From: Candidatus Zixiibacteriota bacterium | GTDB taxonomy: Bacteria > Zixibacteria > MSB-5A5 > GN15 > PGXB01 | DNA length: 64,000 nt | Direction: 5' to 3' | Assembly (NCBI GenBank): GCA_026397505.1 | Contig: JAPLUR010000052.1 | Coordinates: 19,053 to 83,052, forward strand | Shown here: piece after piece, positions 33,599 through 42,952 of the stretch | Numbering within the stretch: the stretch's first letter is position 1 | Layout: each line of letters opens with the position of its first letter | Position numbers and translations under genes: made by a program | The notes under the pieces: generated by a model | Seen by the model: only the letters and a program-made list of their open reading frames with translations | Databases searched by the model: none | Told to the model about the DNA's origin: nothing

Positions 33599-36061
33599 GT
33601 GTTTTTAATATCAAGAGGAGCGGCTCTCCCCTTTTTGTTCCTTGGATTACTCCTGGGGATGATGGCATTGCCGGTGGCCTTCGCCCAATCATTAAATGTG
33701 GTCGATGTCAAAGTGGAGGGGAATAAGGCCGCTTCCCCCAGTATCATTCTTTCGGTAGCGGGAATAAAGAAGGGCGAACAGTTAACATCGACCACGACCC
33801 AGGAGGCGCTCAAAAGGCTCTATGGGCTGGGTTTTTTCAAAGATGTTGAGTTTGACGCCGAAGAGGTAACCGGAGGCATCATACTTAACATTAAAGTACG
33901 GGAGCTTCCGCAACTGGCCGGCCTGGAATTCAATGGAAACAAGGCCATCAAGTCAAAAAACCTGGAAGAAAAACTCAATCTCAAAGTCGGAGGATATCTT
34001 TCGTCCGGCGTCATTTTCGAGAAGAAGAATGCGATTTCCAATCTTTATGCCGAAAAAGGGTATTATCTCGTCAGAGTTGAAGATGAGTTGAAGTATTCAG
34101 GCGATTCCTCACAGGTTTATCTCAGCTATAAGATAGAGGAGAGCTTCAAGGTTAAAGTTGCCGGCGTGGTGCTGACAGGAAATGTGAGGGTCTCCTCGAA
34201 AGAGATTATCGGCAAGATGAAAAATCGTAAGAAGGGCTTTTTGCGCTCTTCCACTTTTGACAAGGATAAATACCCGGAGGATAAGGACAAAATCGCTGAA
34301 TACCTGCACAAGCAGGGATATCTGGATGCTTATCTGAAAAGCGACTCCCTGGCCATTGATTCCGCCGCCAACATGGTAACCATTTATCTTGACATATATG
34401 AAGGGCCGCGCTACTATTTTGGCAAGACTGATTGGAAAGGAAATGAGATTTTCGACAAAAAAGCTCTTTCGAGTGTACTTAAATATCGCGAAGGCCAGGT
34501 TTTTGACCTGGATAAATTCGATAAGTCGACATACGAGATTTATTTCCTATATCAGGAAAAGGGTTATCTGCATGTCCGGGCTGTTGACGATCGCAAAACC
34601 CGCGACTCGCTCATTGACGTGACTTTCGATATTGTCGAAGGGCTTCCCTCCAAAGTCAATCTGGTCAAAATAACCGGCAACACCAAGACCAAAGAGAAGG
34701 TCATCCGGCGCGAGATTTCGATGTCGCCGGGGCAGGTTTTCCACCGCTCCCTTCTGATCCGCTCGGTCCGCGATATTATGCAATTGAATTATTTTGCCAA
34801 TGTGACGCCCGATATATCGGATCTCCCCTCGGGAGATGTTGACCTCCTGATCAAGGTTGACGAGAAACCGACCGGGCAGATTTCGGCCGGAGGCGGTTAT
34901 TCCGGCCAGGACAAATTTGTCGGCACCATCAGCCTGGGCATTCCTAATTTCCGGGGAATGGGTCAAAGTTTATCATTTAATATTGATATTGGAAGCCGTC
35001 TCAACTCTTATACCATATCTTTTACGGAACCGTGGATGTTTTCCACGCCGACGCCGGTTGGCGTCGATCTGTACTATACGAATCGCCGATGGTATGATGA
35101 CTATACCGAAGGTCGGCGCGGAGGGTCATTGCGTATCGGGCGAAGGCTTAAATGGCCCGATAACTATTTCCGTGTCTATGCCCGGTATCGTTTGGAAGGT
35201 GACCGTTTCAGCGATTTCAGCGATCTCTACGGTCAGGCGTACAGCGTGATCGATTCGATCAAATACTATATAAGGACTGATAATAGCCGGAAATACGAAT
35301 ATCATTACGGTAAACTTCTTGCAGGCTCACTAAGGGATTATGGTGAGAAATGGTTCAGCGCGTCCGGGCTGGAGTTGTCGATTGTGAGAGACAGCCGCAA
35401 TCTTCCCGAGTTTGCCACTTCAGGTTCAATATTATCCTATACATTTGAGAACACCGGCGACTGGCTCGGAGGATATTGGCAATATCAGAGGCATAAAATA
35501 GAAGTATCCAAATTTATTCCTATCTTCTGGAAAGTGGCACTGGCCAGTAAATTGACATACGGTTTTATCACTTCTCCCGCGGGAGACGACAGGATTTTGG
35601 AATCAGATCGTTTTTCACCGGGCGGAACCCAGTATGAAGGAGTGGTCCGCGGTTATGATGATGCCTCGTTGACTCCGGACAGCGTAACGAGCAAGATACT
35701 CAACTATAGTCAGTACGCTGATTCCAATCTCACTATACCTTTGAACAATTCATATTTTGACACTGCTTACAGCTACAGCAAAGTACGGGGCAAGTACATG
35801 CTGGTCGGGAACTTTGAGCTCCAGATACCGGTAGTCGAAAATCAGCTATATACTCTTCTTTTCTTTGATCTGGGGAATTCATGGATGCGTCGAAACGATA
35901 TCAAATTCAAAGATCTTTATAAAGGAGTTGGAATTGGTTTCCGGCTCGTTGTTCCGGGGATTGGGACTCTCGGATTTGATTTTGGTTACCCGCTGGATGA
36001 AAAGCGCGGTCAGAAGAAATCCTGGCACCCTCATTTCCAGGCGGGTACTATTTTCAGATAG
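33599..36061 (+). CDS. bamA: Outer-membrane protein assembly factor BamA
   Basis: I place the start at the GTG at 33599, preceded by AAGGA, giving 820 residues with a signal peptide (about 1-31, ending ALPVAFA-QS). An upstream TTG frame overlapping the rplU stop is less likely. Five POTRA domains (about 30-420) begin with VVDVKVEGNKAASPSIILSV, and a 16-strand barrel follows, with the start of the surface-antigen domain at QISAGGGYSGQDKFVG and a C-terminal strand ending FQAGTIFR. BamA inserts beta-barrel proteins into the outer membrane. skp and lpxD follow, the classic Gram-negative envelope order. Confidence 0.96.
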   Translation: MFLISRGAALPFLFLGLLLGMMALPVAFAQSLNVVDVKVEGNKAASPSIILSVAGIKKGEQLTSTTTQEALKRLYGLGFFKDVEFDAEEVTGGIILNIKVRELPQLAGLEFNGNKAIKSKNLEEKLNLKVGGYLSSGVIFEKKNAISNLYAEKGYYLVRVEDELKYSGDSSQVYLSYKIEESFKVKVAGVVLTGNVRVSSKEIIGKMKNRKKGFLRSSTFDKDKYPEDKDKIAEYLHKQGYLDAYLKSDSLAIDSAANMVTIYLDIYEGPRYYFGKTDWKGNEIFDKKALSSVLKYREGQVFDLDKFDKSTYEIYFLYQEKGYLHVRAVDDRKTRDSLIDVTFDIVEGLPSKVNLVKITGNTKTKEKVIRREISMSPGQVFHRSLLIRSVRDIMQLNYFANVTPDISDLPSGDVDLLIKVDEKPTGQISAGGGYSGQDKFVGTISLGIPNFRGMGQSLSFNIDIGSRLNSYTISFTEPWMFSTPTPVGVDLYYTNRRWYDDYTEGRRGGSLRIGRRLKWPDNYFRVYARYRLEGDRFSDFSDLYGQAYSVIDSIKYYIRTDNSRKYEYHYGKLLAGSLRDYGEKWFSASGLELSIVRDSRNLPEFATSGSILSYTFENTGDWLGGYWQYQRHKIEVSKFIPIFWKVALASKLTYGFITSPAGDDRILESDRFSPGGTQYEGVVRGYDDASLTPDSVTSKILNYSQYADSNLTIPLNNSYFDTAYSYSKVRGKYMLVGNFELQIPVVENQLYTLLFFDLGNSWMRRNDIKFKDLYKGVGIGFRLVVPGIGTLGFDFGYPLDEKRGQKKSWHPHFQAGTIFR

Positions 36062-36101
36062 GCCAAGGCGCAGAATAAAAATACAAATAAGGAGCATTAT
36101 A

Positions 36102-36629
36102 ATGAAAGGCAAAGATTCAATTCTGTTGGCGATGCTTTTTGCTGGGGCCATGATAGGAATATCCTCCACGGCGATGGCGCAAATCGGTAAATTCGGCTAT
36201 GTCGATTCCGACAAGATATTCTCCGAGTTTAAAGAGTGGTCCAAAGCTCAGGAGGAATTCAATACCGAATACAAGGCGTGGGATGATAAAGCCAAGGAAA
36301 TGCAGAAAGAGCTTGAAGATATGATTGCTGATTATGATAAGCAGAAACTCATCCTTTCGCCGGAAAAGAAAAAAGAGCGCGAGACGGCTATCGATACCAA
36401 GCGGCAAGCCCTGGATACATTTACCAAGGAAATATTCGGTCCCGCCGGAACGGCTGAAAGAAAGAATAGCGAACTGGTCAAGCCGCTGCTCGAGAAGATC
36501 AACGCCGCCATCGAACGGGTGGCCACTGAAGGAAACTACGATTTCGTTTTCAATTCGACCGGGCTGGCCTACGCCAAGAAGGATTATGACATCACGATCA
36601 AGGTCTTGGGTGTTCTTGAAGGCGAATGA
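36102..36629 (+). CDS. skp: Periplasmic chaperone Skp/OmpH family
   Basis: The ATG at 36102, 7 bp after AAGGAG, gives 175 residues with a signal peptide cleaved after STAMA (about residue 25). The mature protein opens IGKFGYVDSDKIFSEFKEW, the conserved OmpH start, then has two long helices of the Skp tentacle (about 45-130) and closes with the strand ANNYDFVFN-like segment EGNYDFVFNSTGLAYA and DITIKVL. It guards unfolded outer-membrane proteins on the way to BamA, encoded 40 bp upstream. Confidence 0.93.
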   Translation: MKGKDSILLAMLFAGAMIGISSTAMAQIGKFGYVDSDKIFSEFKEWSKAQEEFNTEYKAWDDKAKEMQKELEDMIADYDKQKLILSPEKKKERETAIDTKRQALDTFTKEIFGPAGTAERKNSELVKPLLEKINAAIERVATEGNYDFVFNSTGLAYAKKDYDITIKVLGVLEGE

Positions 36630-36640
36630 GCTTCTGGTGA

Positions 36641-37654
36641 ATGACCTTGGGCATCAGGCTTAAAACGCTGGCTGAAATATCGGGCGGTATATTATCCGGC
36701 AATGGTGAAATTGAAATCGCTTCCGCCGCCCCCATCGAGACCGCCTGTGCCGGCCAGATCACATTTGTAGCCAACAAGAAGTATCAGAGATTCCTCGCGA
36801 CGACCGCCGCCTCGGCGGTCGTTTTGGCTGATGATGTCACTTTTGACCGCATACCGGTCATTCATCACAAAAACCCCTACTTGGCATTCGCGCTCATACT
36901 CGATGCCCTTTATCCCCCGGAAGAGCCAATCCTCAAAGGAATTGACCCGAGCGCAATAATCGCGGCCAGCGCAAAAATCGGCGGCAATTACTCTATCGGT
37001 GCTCTGAGCTTTGTAGGCGAAGATACTCTTATCGGCGAAAATGCCTTTATCGCCCCGCAGGTTCATATCGGCAACAGGGTCAAAATCGGCCATGATTGCC
37101 GGCTTTATCCCGGGGTGATTCTTCTGGATGACACCAAATTAGGCAATAATGTTATTATCCATGGCGGCACAGTTGTCGGCGCCGACGGATTCGGATACGC
37201 ACGCCATGAGAGAGGCATCAAGAAAGTCAAGCAGGTCGGCTGGGTGGAAATTGACTCCGAGGTCGAAATCGGGGCCAATTGCACTATCGACCGGGGTGCC
37301 CTTGGTCCGACAAAAATCGGACGCGGGTGCAAAATCGACAACCTGGTGCAGATAGCGCACAATGTTGAATTAGGCGAGAATTGCATCATTGTCTCTCAGG
37401 TCGGCATCTCCGGCTCGACCAGACTGGGGAACGGTGTTATTCTGGCCGGGCAGGTCGGTCTGGTGGGACATATCGAGTTGGGTGATGGCGTCATGGTCGG
37501 CGCTCAATCGGGGGTAAGCCACAGTATTCCCGCCGGGAAATCCTATTTCGGCTATCCTGCCCGCGAAATAATGAGCACGAAACGTATCGAGGCCTGTTTG
37601 AGCCGCCTGCCGGAGTTATTCAGACGGGTGCGAGAACTGGAAGAAAAGAAATAG
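36641..37654 (+). CDS. lpxD: UDP-3-O-acylglucosamine N-acyltransferase LpxD
   Basis: The 337-residue protein has the N-terminal uridine-binding domain (about 1-105, ITFVANKKYQRFLATT) and a left-handed beta-helix of hexapeptide repeats (about 110-300). The active-site region GTVVGADGFGYA and IAHNVELGENCIIVSQVGIS, with the catalytic His of LVQIAHN, are visible. It adds the N-linked acyl chain in lipid A synthesis, so the organism makes lipopolysaccharide-type outer membrane lipids. The last 103 bp overlap the end of a convergent minus-strand gene. Confidence 0.97.
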   Translation: MTLGIRLKTLAEISGGILSGNGEIEIASAAPIETACAGQITFVANKKYQRFLATTAASAVVLADDVTFDRIPVIHHKNPYLAFALILDALYPPEEPILKGIDPSAIIAASAKIGGNYSIGALSFVGEDTLIGENAFIAPQVHIGNRVKIGHDCRLYPGVILLDDTKLGNNVIIHGGTVVGADGFGYARHERGIKKVKQVGWVEIDSEVEIGANCTIDRGALGPTKIGRGCKIDNLVQIAHNVELGENCIIVSQVGISGSTRLGNGVILAGQVGLVGHIELGDGVMVGAQSGVSHSIPAGKSYFGYPAREIMSTKRIEACLSRLPELFRRVRELEEKK

Positions 37655-38082
37655 CTTCTAGGGGTGCCGAGTGTAAAGTCAGGAAATCCTTCGATAACTC
37701 CGAATATATCCTTAATGCTGTAATCGAGAAGAAAAAGATACCATATTCTCGCAAATGCGGGTCTCTTTTTGCCGAAGTTTTTCTCGCGGCACCATGAGCT
37801 TTCATGGCATTGGGGGCATTTGAGCAATTTCTTATCCGGAAAATGAGGGGAAATAAAGTCAGTCAAAGCAGAAATAACGAAAAGGTGTCCGCATTTGTAA
37901 CAAAGGTAAGCGCTATTTTCGGCGTGCCAGCGGACAAAAAAGTATAATCCAATTCCTACGACAATGAGCCAGAGAATAATTCCGGCCAGCCAGAAGATAA
38001 TTACAAACACCCCCCCAGCCAGCGCAATGACATAGAGAACGATTAATTGCCGCTTTCTTGATTGTCCCGATGAGATGCCCAT
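37552..38082 (-). CDS. Small membrane protein with zinc-ribbon domain
   Basis: The 176-residue frame starts with two membrane helices (about 12-50, LIVLYVIALAGGVFVIIFWL and onward), then a zinc-ribbon with paired CxxC motifs: YLCYKCGHLF (Cys59, Cys62) and LKCPQCHESSWC (about 88-99). It is followed by a basic segment. The ribbon with ISPHFPDKK between the Cys pairs is a pattern found in uncharacterised bacterial proteins. The last 35 or so residues are encoded antisense to the 3' end of lpxD, so the original stop was probably lost and the tail is likely junk or newly gained. The ribosome-binding site is poor. Function unknown. Confidence 0.6.
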   Translation of the reverse strand: MGISSGQSRKRQLIVLYVIALAGGVFVIIFWLAGIILWLIVVGIGLYFFVRWHAENSAYLCYKCGHLFVISALTDFISPHFPDKKLLKCPQCHESSWCREKNFGKKRPAFARIWYLFLLDYSIKDIFGVIEGFPDFTLGTPRSYFFSSSSRTRLNNSGRRLKQASIRFVLIISRAG

Positions 38083-38172
38083 ATTTCAGTCTGTGCAACC
38101 AAATCCACCATGAAATGAAGAGGGGCAGGCGACCGGCCTAACCCTTCCCAATTTCGGCACCAAGATGAATTA

Positions 38173-38595
38173 CTAGAACGGCAGGTCTTCGTCTTCCGAG
38201 CCTAAATCATTTACCGGTGGGGCTTCGGTCTGCGCATCAGCTCTCGGCGGCACTTCGGCTGCCTCGCGGCTGCCCAGAAACTGAACTCTCTGGGCCACAA
38301 TTTCGGTGGTATACCGCTTGTTTCCTTCCTTATCCTCCCACGACCGCGTTTGAATCCTGCCCTCTATATAGACCTGTCTTCCTTTGGCAAGATATTCTTT
38401 AACCATCTCGGCCATCCGACCCCAGACGATGATATTATGCCACTCGGTTCGATCCTGAAGGACTCCGCTTTTGTCTTTCCATTTCTCCGATGTCGCCAAG
38501 GAAAACGAGGCCACTGCCTGTCCTCCCGGGGTATAACGAAGTTCCGGGTCCTTGCCCAGATTGCCGATAAGAATAGCCTTATTGATTCCGGCCAT
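38173..38595 (-). CDS. ssb: Single-stranded DNA-binding protein
   Basis: The 140-residue protein has a single OB fold (about 3-110: [55 protein letters not shown]), a short flexible linker and the conserved acidic tip EDEDLPF that recruits repair and replication partners. It coats single-stranded DNA during replication, repair and recombination. A near-consensus promoter lies upstream. Confidence 0.98.
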   Translation of the reverse strand: MAGINKAILIGNLGKDPELRYTPGGQAVASFSLATSEKWKDKSGVLQDRTEWHNIIVWGRMAEMVKEYLAKGRQVYIEGRIQTRSWEDKEGNKRYTTEIVAQRVQFLGSREAAEVPPRADAQTEAPPVNDLGSEDEDLPF

Positions 38596-38633
38596 AAAAG
38601 ATACCTTCCTTCTGCTTTAAGATTATTGCGCCC

Positions 38634-38662
38634 AATATAAAAGCCCTGTCTTCCCCTGTCAA
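38634..38662 (-). promoter_or_regulatory. Near-consensus promoter of ssb
   Basis: On the minus strand TTGACA (38657-38662), a 17-nt spacer and TATATT (38634-38639) lie 39 bp before the ssb ATG. Confidence 0.7.
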
Positions 38663-38687
38663 TAACATATCACTTATACCATCTTTT

Positions 38688-38717
38688 TTGCTTGTTGTCA
38701 ATCACAGGGCGTATTAT
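38688..38717 (+). promoter_or_regulatory. Possible promoter of the nadE operon
   Basis: TTGCTT (38688-38693), an 18-nt spacer and TATTAT (38712-38717) lie 27 bp before nadE. The -35 is weak. Confidence 0.35.
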
Positions 38718-38744
38718 CTTTTCTGACATTCAGAAAGCGGAAAT

Positions 38745-39554
38745 ATGGAATTATTGCGTCTAAATGAAAAGGAAGTCGCCGGCCGGCTGGAACAATTTCT
38801 GGCTCTGAAGCTGCGCGAATCGGGCCTGGCGGGATATATTGTAGGCCTTTCCGGCGGGATTGACTCTTCCCTATCGGCGGCGATTGGGGTCAGGGCGGTC
38901 GGCGTCACGAAAATTCTGGGCCTGATTTTGCCTTACGCCCGCTCCTCTCATCAATCCGAAAAAGATGCTCTCGAATTTGCCGCCCAATACGAAATAAAGA
39001 CGGAGAAGGTGGAAATCACGCCGATGATTGACGCCTATATTGGAGATATTCGGAAAATAGACCCGGTTCGGGCCGGTAACAAAATGGCCCGGGAGAGGAT
39101 GTCGATTCTTTTCGACAAGGCTTTCGAGTATCACCTCCTTGTTCTCGGGACATCCAATCGAACCGAAATTTCTCTGGGTTATGGGACCTGGTATGGCGAC
39201 GTAGCCTGTTCCGTGAATCCAATCGGCATGCTTTATAAGTCCCAGGTCAGGCAGTTAGCGCGCCATTATGAAATATCCGAGGCAATATTGACCAAGCCTC
39301 CCACCGCCGACCTCTGGCCCGGGCAGACCGACGAAGGTGAGCTCGGTCTTGAATATGACCGGGTGGACAATCTGCTGTTCATGATGATAGATCGCGGCAT
39401 TACCGACCGTAAAAAGCTGAATGCGGCCGGGTTTGATGACCGTTTCATCGATCGGGCGGTCACTCTTTTGAATAGATCATATTTCAAGCGGCATCTTCCG
39501 GAAATCGCTGATACTGGCTTGAAGCCGATTCCGGATAAAATTATTATCTTCTGA
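38745..39554 (+). CDS. nadE: NH3-dependent NAD+ synthase
   Basis: The 269-residue protein is a single-domain NAD synthase: the PP-loop VGLSGGIDSSLSAAIG (about 34-49), LGTSNRTEISLGYGTWYGD and the C-terminal KPPTADLWPGQTDEGELG are diagnostic. It has no N-terminal glutaminase (nitrilase) domain, so it uses free ammonia. It converts deamido-NAD to NAD with ATP. nadA, for an earlier step of the same pathway, is at 44.5 kb on the other strand. First gene of a five-gene operon. Confidence 0.96.
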   Translation: MELLRLNEKEVAGRLEQFLALKLRESGLAGYIVGLSGGIDSSLSAAIGVRAVGVTKILGLILPYARSSHQSEKDALEFAAQYEIKTEKVEITPMIDAYIGDIRKIDPVRAGNKMARERMSILFDKAFEYHLLVLGTSNRTEISLGYGTWYGDVACSVNPIGMLYKSQVRQLARHYEISEAILTKPPTADLWPGQTDEGELGLEYDRVDNLLFMMIDRGITDRKKLNAAGFDDRFIDRAVTLLNRSYFKRHLPEIADTGLKPIPDKIIIF

Positions 39555-39559
39555 TTCCG

Positions 39560-40276
39560 ATGGAATCTAATAATCATATTCCGGGTAAACTTTTTCTGGT
39601 TCCCACGCCCATTGGCAATTTGGGAGACATAACAGCCCGTGCGCTGGAAGTTCTGGCATCATCAGAAATTATCGCCTGTGAAGATACCCGTCTTTCAGGA
39701 CGGCTTCTCGCCCACTTTTGCCTGAAAAAGAGACTTATCAGCTATCACGATTTCAATGAACAGGCCCGCTTGCCGATGCTCCTGAAAATTCTTCAGGAAG
39801 GAGGAGATGTCTCGGTGATTACCGATGCCGGCTCTCCCGGCCTTTCCGACCCGGCTTATCGCATCATACGAGCCGCCATCGATAATAATATCACGGTTTC
39901 TCCCCTGCCGGGCGCTAATGCCCTCCTTCCCGCTCTCACCGGCTCCGGCCTGCCGCTCGATCGTTTCTTTTTCGAGGGCTTTTTGCCAAATAAATCGGGC
40001 GCCAGAAAAAATCGACTTGAAAAGCTTAAGGAGCTAGAACATACTCTTATCTTTTATGAGTCACCGTTTCGAATCGAGCGAACAGTTGAAGATGTCCGGG
40101 TGATTCTGGGCGACAGACAGGCCTGTGTGGCGCGCGAAATATCGAAAATTTATGAGGAATTCATACGAGGAAGTCTTTCGGAAATTTCATCGAGATTGCA
40201 GTCCAAGAAAATTAAAGGCGAGATAGTGCTGTTAGTGGCAGGGGCGGATAAGAAAAAGGGGAAAGAAGATGACTAA
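39560..40276 (+). CDS. rsmI: 16S rRNA (cytidine1402-2'-O)-methyltransferase RsmI
   Basis: The 238-residue tetrapyrrole-methylase-fold protein has KLFLVPTPIGNLGDITARAL, ACEDTRLSGRLLAHF, SYHDFNEQ, VSVITDAGSPGLSDPAYRI and SGLPLDRFFFEGFLP, all typical of RsmI. It 2'-O-methylates C1402 in the ribosomal decoding centre. It starts 5 bp after nadE and overlaps the PAP2 gene by 8 bp. Confidence 0.97.
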   Translation: MESNNHIPGKLFLVPTPIGNLGDITARALEVLASSEIIACEDTRLSGRLLAHFCLKKRLISYHDFNEQARLPMLLKILQEGGDVSVITDAGSPGLSDPAYRIIRAAIDNNITVSPLPGANALLPALTGSGLPLDRFFFEGFLPNKSGARKNRLEKLKELEHTLIFYESPFRIERTVEDVRVILGDRQACVAREISKIYEEFIRGSLSEISSRLQSKKIKGEIVLLVAGADKKKGKEDD

Positions 40277-41180
40277 AAAAGCCATTTATCCGTTCGATAT
40301 CGCCATAATCGCATATATGATGCTTCTCTCGGGATTGATTCTGATATTCGGACGACCGCTCTCGGGATATTATGACGAACTGCTTATAAACGCCGCCGTT
40401 GTAATATTAGTCATCCTGATAGTGCAATTTCTTAATCATAGCGGGAATCGTCTTGTCCTCTTCTTCCGCATCCTTTATCCCGGATTGCTTTTTACCCTAT
40501 TTTATGAACAGACCGGCGGGTTGATGAAATTAATCTTCCCGGATTTTCTTGACCGTCAGCTGATCGCTTTTGAATCCACGATTTTCGGGATTGATCCGAG
40601 CCTCTGGCTGGATAAGAATTTTATCAATATCTGGTTGACCGAGATCCTGAGTTTCTGCTATTTTTCCTATTATACCATGCTGCCGATTTTTCTTCTCGGT
40701 ATGTTCCTGCTGAAACGATATGATATTATCAAGCCGGCTTTAACCGCCATCTGCCTGACTTTCTTTGTTTCATACTTTCTATTCCTTCTCTATCCTATCG
40801 AGGGACCGCGCTGGTATCTTGCCGGGCAGTACACCCATGCAATCAAGGGCATCATTTTCCGGCCCCTCGTGGATATAGCCATCAACAAAGGCGCGGTGCA
40901 CGGCGGCTGCATGCCCTCATCGCATGTCGCGGTGGCGCTGGTGATGATGTATTACACTGTGCGGGCTTATCCCAGGACAGCCTTCTTCTTAGTAACGATA
41001 AATATCGGGCTGGCGTTGGGGACAGTTTATGGACGTTTTCATTATGTCTCCGATGTGGTGGTCGGCGCCATAATCGGTACTGCCATGATTTATCTGACCA
41101 TGAAATATTATCATAGATTCGACCGAACAATTCTTCGTAATGAGAATATCAAGAAGGAAGCGATAAGTTATGTTTCCTGA
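40269..41180 (+). CDS. PAP2 superfamily membrane phosphatase
   Basis: The 303-residue protein has about six membrane helices and the PAP2 motifs in the IPC-synthase-like arrangement: GPRWYLAGQYTH in place of the usual first motif, GGCMPSSHVAVALVMMYY (motif 2, with the proton-donor His in SSH) and YGRFHYVSDVVVGAIIG (motif 3, nucleophilic His). Members dephosphorylate lipid phosphates or transfer head groups. In the operon it sits between rsmI and lgt with overlaps on both sides, suggesting a lipid-related envelope role, but the substrate is not evident. Confidence 0.88.
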   Translation: MTKKAIYPFDIAIIAYMMLLSGLILIFGRPLSGYYDELLINAAVVILVILIVQFLNHSGNRLVLFFRILYPGLLFTLFYEQTGGLMKLIFPDFLDRQLIAFESTIFGIDPSLWLDKNFINIWLTEILSFCYFSYYTMLPIFLLGMFLLKRYDIIKPALTAICLTFFVSYFLFLLYPIEGPRWYLAGQYTHAIKGIIFRPLVDIAINKGAVHGGCMPSSHVAVALVMMYYTVRAYPRTAFFLVTINIGLALGTVYGRFHYVSDVVVGAIIGTAMIYLTMKYYHRFDRTILRNENIKKEAISYVS

Positions 41181-41988
41181 ACTTTTCAAAATCGGCCCCA
41201 TCGCGATAAGAGGATATGGCCTGATGCTGACCTTTTCCTTTCTGCTGGGATTATACTATGTGTACAGGACATCTCAGAAAAGGAAACTTGATTTTGAACC
41301 TCTTCTGACCATCGCCTATATTATGATATTCGGAGGCGTTATCGGGGCCCGCCTGTTTTATGTCCTTTTCCATCTTGATGAGTTCAAGAACGACTGGCTT
41401 GCCTCGATAAATCCCTTTCACGCGGGGCAATTCGGAATCGCCGGGTTGAATCTATATGGCGGTATTCTCACTGCCATTGTTCTTACTCTCTCTTATGTTC
41501 GCTGGAAGAGACTGCCGCTACTATCGACATTCGATCTATTCGCCCCGACTGTCGCCCTGGGATTGATCTTCACACGCCTGGGATGCTTTCTCAATGGCTG
41601 TTGTTTTGGCACCCCGACTAACCTTCCCTGGGGGGTTGTTTTTCCCCCTGACTCAATTCCCTTTTATGTTTTTGGAGCGGAGAATCTCCACCCTGCACAA
41701 TTATATAGTTCTCTCTACGGTCTGCTCCTGTTTCTGTTGCTGCACTGGCGCCTGAAACACAGGCAATTCGATGGCCAGGTAGTCAGCCTGCTTTTTATGG
41801 TGGAGGCTATTTTCCGGTATCTAATAGAATATATCCGGTACTATGAGGCGGAAATGACCTTCGCCTTTTTGGGCATGAAACCGACCTATAATCAAGTCAT
41901 TTCAATCATGCTCTTTGTGGCCGGTCTGATGATTTACATCACGCAGTACCTCAGGAATCGAGCCGTGGCGCGGAATATCACCCGATGA
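41170..41988 (+). CDS. lgt: Phosphatidylglycerol--prolipoprotein diacylglyceryl transferase
   Basis: The 272-residue, seven-helix protein has the Lgt motifs: GGVIGARLFYVLF, LNLYGGILTAIV (with Tyr where E. coli has His), the signature TRLGCFLNGCCFGTPTNLPW and HPAQLYSSLYGLLLF. It attaches diacylglycerol to the lipobox Cys of lipoproteins. It overlaps the PAP2 gene by 11 bp and the transporter gene by 4 bp (ATGA). Confidence 0.94.
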   Translation: MFPELFKIGPIAIRGYGLMLTFSFLLGLYYVYRTSQKRKLDFEPLLTIAYIMIFGGVIGARLFYVLFHLDEFKNDWLASINPFHAGQFGIAGLNLYGGILTAIVLTLSYVRWKRLPLLSTFDLFAPTVALGLIFTRLGCFLNGCCFGTPTNLPWGVVFPPDSIPFYVFGAENLHPAQLYSSLYGLLLFLLLHWRLKHRQFDGQVVSLLFMVEAIFRYLIEYIRYYEAEMTFAFLGMKPTYNQVISIMLFVAGLMIYITQYLRNRAVARNITR

Positions 41989-42872
41989 AATCACAGCGTG
42001 CCGGAGATCTGTCTGCTCTGGCCTGCGCTGTCGCCTGCGGTCTGGGGAATATTCCCGCCAAAGGGGCGCTCGAGCGCATCAGCCCGGAATTATTCAATTT
42101 CTATATGTTTCTTTTTGCGTGGATATTTTCATCGGTGCCGCTCTTACGTAAACGTGAACGGGATGAAATCCGGCAGGTCAATGTCAAGATATTGGGGCTG
42201 ACTTTTTTTCTGGCCATTATCTTTGCAATGGCGATGTCTCTGAATATGACCGCCCTTAAGCTCATGGAACCGGCCACTGTCTCGTTTTTGTCCCGATTTG
42301 AGGTCGTATTAACCGTGGCGTTGGCTTATATGATACTGAAAGAGAAGTTACTTTTTATTGAGATTCTCGGCGGGGCGGTTGCACTGGGCGGCGTTTTCAT
42401 TCTCAAATATGGAACCAATCTGACCATATCAAAGGGCGCCACCCTGATGGTGCTCTCTTCATTCTTCTTTGCCGGTGCCGAGATAATTATCAAGCACAAT
42501 ATTGCCCGGATCGGCACGGCCTCATTTCTTTTTTATCGCAATCTATTCCTGATTCCTATCTTCTATATAATAATCGTTTATAGAAAAGAGGCCTTCTTTC
42601 TACCCGGGATTGATATTCTTCTATTGACCATGGCGGCGGGGTTGCTTCTCCCCGTCCTGGCGCGGGCAACATATCAGATGGCCCTCAAGCGCATAAACAT
42701 CTCGCGGGCGGCACTCATAACACAGGCGACACCGATCTGTACGGCACTCTTTGCCTTTCTGATATTAAGAACTTACCCGATGCCAGTTGAGTGGCTGGGG
42801 GGTGCGTTGATTATTGGAGGGGTTGTCGTCGTAAAATTGGCGGAAGATAGGTTCTCGCGCAAGACCAATTAG
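41985..42872 (+). CDS. DMT/EamA family transporter
   Basis: The 295-residue protein has ten predicted helices in two repeated EamA halves (about 5-140 and 150-285), with the half-repeat ends MILKEKLLFIEILGGAVALGG and FLILRTYPMPVEWLGGALIIGG in matching places. This is the drug/metabolite exporter plan of 10-TMS carriers. Substrate cannot be inferred. Last gene of the nadE operon; translation is coupled to lgt. Confidence 0.9.
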   Translation: MKSQRAGDLSALACAVACGLGNIPAKGALERISPELFNFYMFLFAWIFSSVPLLRKRERDEIRQVNVKILGLTFFLAIIFAMAMSLNMTALKLMEPATVSFLSRFEVVLTVALAYMILKEKLLFIEILGGAVALGGVFILKYGTNLTISKGATLMVLSSFFFAGAEIIIKHNIARIGTASFLFYRNLFLIPIFYIIIVYRKEAFFLPGIDILLLTMAAGLLLPVLARATYQMALKRINISRAALITQATPICTALFAFLILRTYPMPVEWLGGALIIGGVVVVKLAEDRFSRKTN

Positions 42873-42952
42873 ACTGCCGGATACAAACAGGAATTCGCCG
42901 CAGATAAACCGCTTCCCATCTATCTCAGAAAATGCAATAAGTTGAATTGCAC

